Notes under the pieces: generated by a model
The model's input: the letters and a program-made list of their open reading frames with translations, nothing else
What the model was told of the DNA's origin: nothing
The model's database searches: none
Origin: Candidatus Colicola caccequi
Lineage (GTDB): Bacteria; Bacteroidota; Bacteroidia; Bacteroidales; Paludibacteraceae
Direction: 5' to 3'
NCBI GenBank assembly: GCA_018065205.1
Contig: JAGHTR010000178.1
Coordinates: forward strand, 1 to 26,753
DNA: 26,753 nt
Part shown: positions 23,059 to 26,753 of the stretch, piece by piece
Numbering within the stretch: position 1 is the first letter of the stretch
Layout of the letters: every line of letters begins with the position of its first letter
Program-made: the position numbers and the translations under genes

Positions 23059-25166
23059 AGATTGCTATTCAAGAACTGAAGTATTTTCTCGTGCAGATGG
23101 CGGTTATTGACCTTATCCAGCAGCGAGTGGTTATCGTCGATGTATAACTGCGTATCAAACTGCTTGCCGGCACGAACTAACGCATCGGATAGCAGGAGTG
23201 TATTCTGCCAATGTACATTATCGTCTCCGGTGGCATGCACGAGCAGCAGTCGTCCTTGCAGTCTATCCGCCATGGTGGTCAGGTTGGCCCCTTCGTACCC
23301 TCTTTCGTTCACTTGCGGACGACGCATGAAACGCTCCGTATAGCCGGTGTCATATAGTCCCCAATCGGTCACTGGAGCAATAGCCACGCCACAACCTATG
23401 ATGGGTTCGGTCTGCTCCATCATCGTGCGAATCGTCTGGAATCCGCCATAACTCCATCCTATCATGGCAATGCGGTTAGCATCTACGTATGGCTGCGATT
23501 GCATGTATTTAGCCACACTCAACTGATCTTCGGCCTCTTTTTGTCCCAATCGCATATACGTCTCGTTGCGCCATTGACGGCCACGACAATCCGTTCCGCG
23601 AGGGTCGGCATTCACCACGATATAACCTTGTGCAGCCAGGTAGTGACCAAAGCGATGACGCCATTGGTTGAGCACGCGCTGACTGGCGGGACCGCTATAC
23701 TGCATCATCACAACCGGACTCTTCTTGCCGGCATAGTCCTTTGGCAAGATGATCCAAGCATCCAAACTGTCACCCCGTTCGGTAGGAATACGGATGAACT
23801 GTTTATTGGGCAGACCGGTTGCCTCCCATGCCTTTTGACGGTCCTTATTGAGGTTATTGATGGCATCAAATGCGTTAGTCGAAACGGCTTTCAGTCGGTC
23901 CGCCGATACCTCGTATAAGGTGTATTGACCGGCTTGAGATAGGTTCTGGTAGAAGTCCGCAGCACGCTTCATGTTCTTGGCAAAAGTGAGGCTATGCATA
24001 CCCTCTCCGGAAGTGAGACGAGTGGATTTAGCAGTTTTTATATTCACGGCGTAAGCCTGACGTTCAGCCGCCTTAGGCGCAGCCTCGTAATAGCCAACAC
24101 CACTCTTTTCATCCATACCATAAACACGAGTTACATCCATTTCGGCAGGCGTCAGTTTTTTCTGCTCAGCCCCTTGTGCCGAATGCAGGAAGAGTTGTCT
24201 CCAGCCGTTTTTCTCGCTCAGCACAATAAAACGTCCGTCGCTCAGCCATTGCCATTGGTCAAAATGGGCATAGTCGATATAGTAGCGGTCACTCTTTTCC
24301 TTGTATAGAATAGTGCAGACGGTCGATTTAGGATTGGCCACAAACACCTCCATTTGGTTCTGATCACGATTGATACGCTCAATAATCAGTTCGTATTCCT
24401 CCCCCACTTGTCGCCAACTCAAACGCGGAATGTAGGCCTCATCCATGGCAGGCAGTTTCATCGTGCGGATACCTTTTGTAGATATATCGTACACGCATAC
24501 GCTTGCCTTCGCATTGGGCTGACCGGCTTTGGGATAACGCAGGGACAGGGACGTGGGATATTGTTGACCTCTAAACACCTGCCACGTAAAAGTAGGCACG
24601 GACTGCTCGTCCAAACGCACAAAAGCGACTAACTTACTGTCCGGCGAGAAAGAGAAGAGTCGTGTAATGCCAAATTCCTCCTCGTACAGCCAATCACTCA
24701 CGCCGTTAAACACATCTATAGGATTGCCGTTTACGCCATTTTGCGTAATGGCAACTTCGGTCTTGTATAAGGTCTTGTAGATGTATAAGTCTTGGCCCTT
24801 GCCATATACGACATACTGACCGTTAGGCGATATAGCGGCATCGCGCACAAGGGTGTCGCATAGAGGTATGCGTTCGTTCTTCTTGTGGTCAACCAGGTAG
24901 TAATTCGCCCAGAACGAATTGCGGAACATCTTTTGTTTGTTCTCGCACCCTATTCCATAGCGATTTTGCGGCAGCAAAGCCTCGTCGTCAGTCAGTTTCT
25001 GAGTGCTATTCAGGATCGAATCCAGCGCCGATTCAGAGAGGGACTTCGAATCAAATTGCCGATTGATTATATCATCCAGCACATCTGCCTTTGCCGTTCC
25101 TGCCTTTGCCAACATCATCACCATCGGCATCAGCATCAGCATCCATATCAATATCTTTTTCCTCAT
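23055..25166 (-). CDS. Prolyl dipeptidyl peptidase IV-like (S9B) exported peptidase
   Basis: The 703-aa protein has a long signal peptide (about 1-27, Met/Leu-rich, ending AKA). Residues about 80-450 form the DPPIV_N beta-propeller, with the EE pair in SDWLYEEEFGI that binds the substrate amino terminus in DPP-IV. The C-terminal alpha/beta-hydrolase has IGWSYGGFQT with nucleophile Ser572, GDDNVHWQN for Asp and DDNHSL for His. It should release Xaa-Pro or Xaa-Ala dipeptides in the periplasm. Its start is 25 nt after the hepT stop and no good promoter is visible between, so it may be read from the mntA promoter. It overlaps ddh by 4 bp. Confidence 0.95.
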   Translation of the reverse strand: MRKKILIWMLMLMPMVMMLAKAGTAKADVLDDIINRQFDSKSLSESALDSILNSTQKLTDDEALLPQNRYGIGCENKQKMFRNSFWANYYLVDHKKNERIPLCDTLVRDAAISPNGQYVVYGKGQDLYIYKTLYKTEVAITQNGVNGNPIDVFNGVSDWLYEEEFGITRLFSFSPDSKLVAFVRLDEQSVPTFTWQVFRGQQYPTSLSLRYPKAGQPNAKASVCVYDISTKGIRTMKLPAMDEAYIPRLSWRQVGEEYELIIERINRDQNQMEVFVANPKSTVCTILYKEKSDRYYIDYAHFDQWQWLSDGRFIVLSEKNGWRQLFLHSAQGAEQKKLTPAEMDVTRVYGMDEKSGVGYYEAAPKAAERQAYAVNIKTAKSTRLTSGEGMHSLTFAKNMKRAADFYQNLSQAGQYTLYEVSADRLKAVSTNAFDAINNLNKDRQKAWEATGLPNKQFIRIPTERGDSLDAWIILPKDYAGKKSPVVMMQYSGPASQRVLNQWRHRFGHYLAAQGYIVVNADPRGTDCRGRQWRNETYMRLGQKEAEDQLSVAKYMQSQPYVDANRIAMIGWSYGGFQTIRTMMEQTEPIIGCGVAIAPVTDWGLYDTGYTERFMRRPQVNERGYEGANLTTMADRLQGRLLLVHATGDDNVHWQNTLLLSDALVRAGKQFDTQLYIDDNHSLLDKVNNRHLHEKILQFLNSNL

Positions 25167-25191
25167 ATATCTAATTCTGCAAAGGAAAGAA

Positions 25192-25596
25192 TTACTTTTT
25201 ATTAATTAATTCCTTCACATACTGCATCAACGATTTTATTGCATTTTGTAATGGATCAATATCGTTTAAGATAACATCCTCAATATACCCTATATCTAAA
25301 TCAAAATAACCATGAGCGATTTTATCTCTCATTCCCATCACTAGATGCCACGGAATATTTGGTTGTAGACTGAAAAGTTTACCTTCAGTACGCTTATCCA
25401 ATTGTTTAATTCCCTCTCCAATGGCTTCAATTAGCATTGCATCCGCTGCTAACTTCTGCAATCCTTCTTCTGTCGCTTCTAAAGCAAGAAAATCCTGTAT
25501 TCCCGCATTCCAATTCTTTAAATGCGTAATCGAAGCATCAATATCCTCTAATGTTAAAAGGATTAGTTTAAGTTGTTGTATAGATTTGGACTCCAT
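25192..25596 (-). CDS. hepT: HepT-like HEPN toxin (DUF86)
   Basis: This 134-aa, mostly helical protein has the HEPN ribonuclease motif RX4HXY as R90-DKIA-H95-G-Y97, in MRDKIAHGYFDLD. In HepT/MntA (type VII) systems the toxin cuts RNA and is silenced when MntA adds AMP to the motif tyrosine, here Tyr97. Its start lies inside the 3' end of the nucleotidyltransferase gene (29-bp overlap), the usual arrangement. The gene looks more A/T-rich than the neighbouring peptidase, which suits horizontal gain. All motif residues are intact, so it may be active. Confidence 0.93.
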   Translation of the reverse strand: MESKSIQQLKLILLTLEDIDASITHLKNWNAGIQDFLALEATEEGLQKLAADAMLIEAIGEGIKQLDKRTEGKLFSLQPNIPWHLVMGMRDKIAHGYFDLDIGYIEDVILNDIDPLQNAIKSLMQYVKELINKK

Positions 25597-25870
25597 CTTG
25601 TTTAATTTGTTCTAAAAAGGAAGGCTTAAGCGTTTTATGATTTCTAATCAAATCAACCTTTCGCCCTAATAGTTTTTCTAAATAATTAGATGCCGCCACA
25701 GCATTATACATAACAGGAGGCATATCTACCAATAAATCCACATCGCTATCCGCCCGATGTTCGCCTCGTGCCATCGAACCAAATAATAACATCGAAGTAA
25801 TGCCGAATTGCTTTTCCAATTCAGGGGCACATTCGCGCAGAAGATTAATATAATGTTGTCTTTTTTTCAT
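25568..25870 (-). CDS. mntA: MntA-like minimal nucleotidyltransferase antitoxin
   Basis: The 100-aa protein holds the polymerase-beta-type motif GSX10DXD as G31-S32 and D43-V-D45, with a third acidic residue at D73 (RKVDLI). This is the MNT fold that transfers AMP to the tyrosine of its HepT partner and so neutralises it. At 100 residues it is at the short end of the family but complete. It is the first gene of the pair, about 30 nt behind its promoter. A general ATP-dependent nucleotidyltransferase without toxin pairing is unlikely given the overlapping hepT. Confidence 0.93.
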   Translation of the reverse strand: MKKRQHYINLLRECAPELEKQFGITSMLLFGSMARGEHRADSDVDLLVDMPPVMYNAVAASNYLEKLLGRKVDLIRNHKTLKPSFLEQIKQDGVQIYTTT

Positions 25871-25907
25871 TTTGGCTTATTTTCCTTCATTTTGCAGTTT
25901 CACGCTG

Positions 25908-25939
25908 CAAAATTACAAAATATTTTGCATATGTGCAAA
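25908..25939 (-). promoter_or_regulatory. Promoter of mntA-hepT and perhaps the genes beyond
   Basis: Minus-strand -33 TTTG (25936-25939) and -7 TAATTTTG (25908-25915) are 20 bp apart. The start would lie about 30 nt before the mntA ATG. The -33 region AAATTTGCACATATGCAAAA resembles that of the ffh promoter. Confidence 0.72.
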
Positions 25940-25964
25940 TTTATTTGCATTTTTCCCCATTTTA

Positions 25965-25996
25965 TTTGCACAATTCAATTTTTTTTTGTAATTTTG
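25965..25996 (+). promoter_or_regulatory. Promoter of the repeat leader and 171-aa protein gene
   Basis: The -33 TTTG (25965-25968) and -7 TAATTTTG (25989-25996) are 20 bp apart with a T-rich spacer, close to the M3 peptidase promoter. Transcription from about 26003 would give a leader of roughly 205 nt containing the 11-bp repeat array. Confidence 0.75.
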
Positions 25997-26042
25997 CACT
26001 CATAATTGGATGTTTGCAGCCCTCTACACGTGGCTATCCTTT

Positions 26043-26141
26043 CCGAAGGTCGCCCGAAGGTCACCCGAAGGTCGCCCGAAGGCAGACCGAAAGTGGCACG
26101 GCAGTCGTCCGCATGTCAGCCGGAAGTCATCCGACAGTCAT
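26043..26141 (+). repeat. Nine-unit degenerate 11-bp tandem repeat in a long leader
   Basis: Nine 11-bp units run without gaps. Units 1 and 3 are CCGAAGGTCGC and unit 2 is CCGAAGGTCAC; units 4 to 9 diverge stepwise, e.g. ACGGCAGTCGT, CCGCATGTCAG and CCGACAGTCAT. CG at positions 2-3 and G at 7 are kept in all nine, T at 8 in eight. Two further 11-bp steps (to 26163) are too diverged to count. The array is G/C-rich in an A/T-rich intergenic region. The rest of 25871-26209 holds two promoters and no convincing gene. Confidence 0.85.
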
Positions 26142-26209
26142 ACAAGACGTGCGCAAAGGACGCAACAAACACAAAACAATCGCATGTTTAACCAATAAAT
26201 ATTACTACT

Positions 26210-26725
26210 ATGGCAAAAATTGAAAACGCTCAACCAACCCAGGCAGTTCACGGAAAATTAGCTTCCACGGAAGATGTCTATTACTACACCGACAAAGACG
26301 GCAATCAACGTGCTCGCAAACGTGTCGAAAATTACCAACAGAACCGCTCTCCAAGGCAACGATGGTATAACCTCGCCTTCGGTTATGCCCATCAACACAT
26401 GCGTGAAGCTTTTGCTGATGCAGCGGCCACGCAGCAAGTCATCTCTGATTGGACGGCTGCAAACAAAATCGGTCCTAATGGCAAATTATTCCATACCGCT
26501 CGGGCTTGGAAATTCGCTTCCTTCCAGCAAGAATGGAAGACCGCACACCCCTTTGACCAATGGTATGAGGACTATATCCAACATGTGTCTGAAACGGTCT
26601 CCAAAAAGACTCAATCTGAACGCACATCTACTTTCATGCTCCAGCAGCAAATAGATGTTCTTACCGCCCAGGTAGAACAACTTACCGCCCAACTGAGGGA
26701 CAAAACCTCCAATTCTAAAAAGTAA
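26210..26725 (+). CDS. Unrecognised 171-aa basic protein
   Basis: I do not recognise this protein. It has no signal peptide or membrane segment, so it should be cytosolic. The N-terminal third is hydrophilic, with VYYYTDKDGNQRARKR and NRSPRQRW; the middle (about 60-125) is rich in Trp, Phe and Tyr (ISDWTAANKIGPNGKLFHTARAWKF, FQQEW, FDQWYEDY). The end (about 143-166) is a coiled coil with repeated LTAQ and leucines every seven residues. The order 'YYYTDKDG...R, SPRQ.R' faintly recalls small Bacteroidetes or phage-associated proteins of unknown function such as DUF6266, but that is only an impression. It follows an exceptional leader with an 11-bp repeat and its own promoter. The basic N-terminus could bind nucleic acid. 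Confidence 0.8.
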   Translation: MAKIENAQPTQAVHGKLASTEDVYYYTDKDGNQRARKRVENYQQNRSPRQRWYNLAFGYAHQHMREAFADAAATQQVISDWTAANKIGPNGKLFHTARAWKFASFQQEWKTAHPFDQWYEDYIQHVSETVSKKTQSERTSTFMLQQQIDVLTAQVEQLTAQLRDKTSNSKK

Positions 26726-26753
26726 GCTAGCAAGTTTTTGGGTGACAGTGGTG

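Noticed and set aside
25167..25191. Promoter for the DPP-IV-like gene
   Set aside because: The only candidate -7 box (TTCCTTTG) has a mismatch in the TA and lacks a -33 partner at the right distance.
26043..26141. CRISPR-like array
   Set aside because: Units are 11 bp, contiguous and without spacers, and no cas genes are present.
25933..26223. Three overlapping open frames through the 11-bp repeat (from 25933, 26006 and 26010)
   Set aside because: An 11-bp repeat without stop codons stays open in all frames; the peptides are low-complexity Arg/Pro/Ser, one begins upstream of the promoter -7 box, and none resembles a known protein.

Overview
The window looks like chromosomal DNA of a Bacteroidales bacterium, probably from a gut or rumen-type habitat. 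The evidence is the Bacteroidetes promoter form (TTTG, 20 bp, TAnnTTTG), A/T-rich start regions that mostly lack Shine-Dalgarno sequences, and the gene content: M3 and M16 zinc peptidases, a prolyl dipeptidyl peptidase, a GSCFA protein, a PagL-like barrel and meso-diaminopimelate dehydrogenase. No phage, insertion sequence or CRISPR array is visible. The genus cannot be named from the sequence alone.

Layout. (1) 1-3506, minus: a four-gene run made of a steroid 5-alpha-reductase homologue, an Old Yellow Enzyme-type flavin oxidoreductase, a short-chain dehydrogenase and a truncated lipoprotein. The first three form a plausible steroid or bile-acid reduction operon, the most striking gene cluster here. 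(2) 3633-5927: a divergently transcribed M3 peptidase lipoprotein, a two-way terminator and tRNA-Pro(TGG) flanked by 20-bp repeats. (3) 6015-8841, minus: LolC/E-like permease, GSCFA protein and RluA-type pseudouridine synthase, ended by a hairpin. (4) 8883-9281, plus: a small Spy/CpxP-like secreted protein whose 3' end overlaps a PAP2 phosphatase antisense. (5) 9181-17342, minus: seven tightly packed genes in the order ffh, lytic transglycosylase, folD, prfA, M16 peptidase, rsmE, PAP2. (6) 17446-18744, plus: a PagL/acyloxyacyl-hydrolase-like barrel, convergent with (7) 18741-25870, minus: mntA-hepT toxin-antitoxin pair, DPP-IV-like peptidase, ddh, thrS and a secreted endonuclease/exonuclease/phosphatase protein. 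(8) 25965-26725, plus: a long leader with a degenerating 11-bp tandem repeat in front of an unrecognised 171-aa protein.

Structure beyond the genes. Several short intergenic spacers consist of tandem units about 7 nt long, each with its own sequence, ending at the next start codon. A related three-unit block (21 bp) sits inside thrS and seems to add seven residues to the TGS domain without breaking the frame. Four minus-strand promoters share a long common layout with exactly 20 bp between boxes, and three of them stand back to back with a plus-strand promoter of the same spacing. All functions are read from motifs and remembered family features; no database search was possible.
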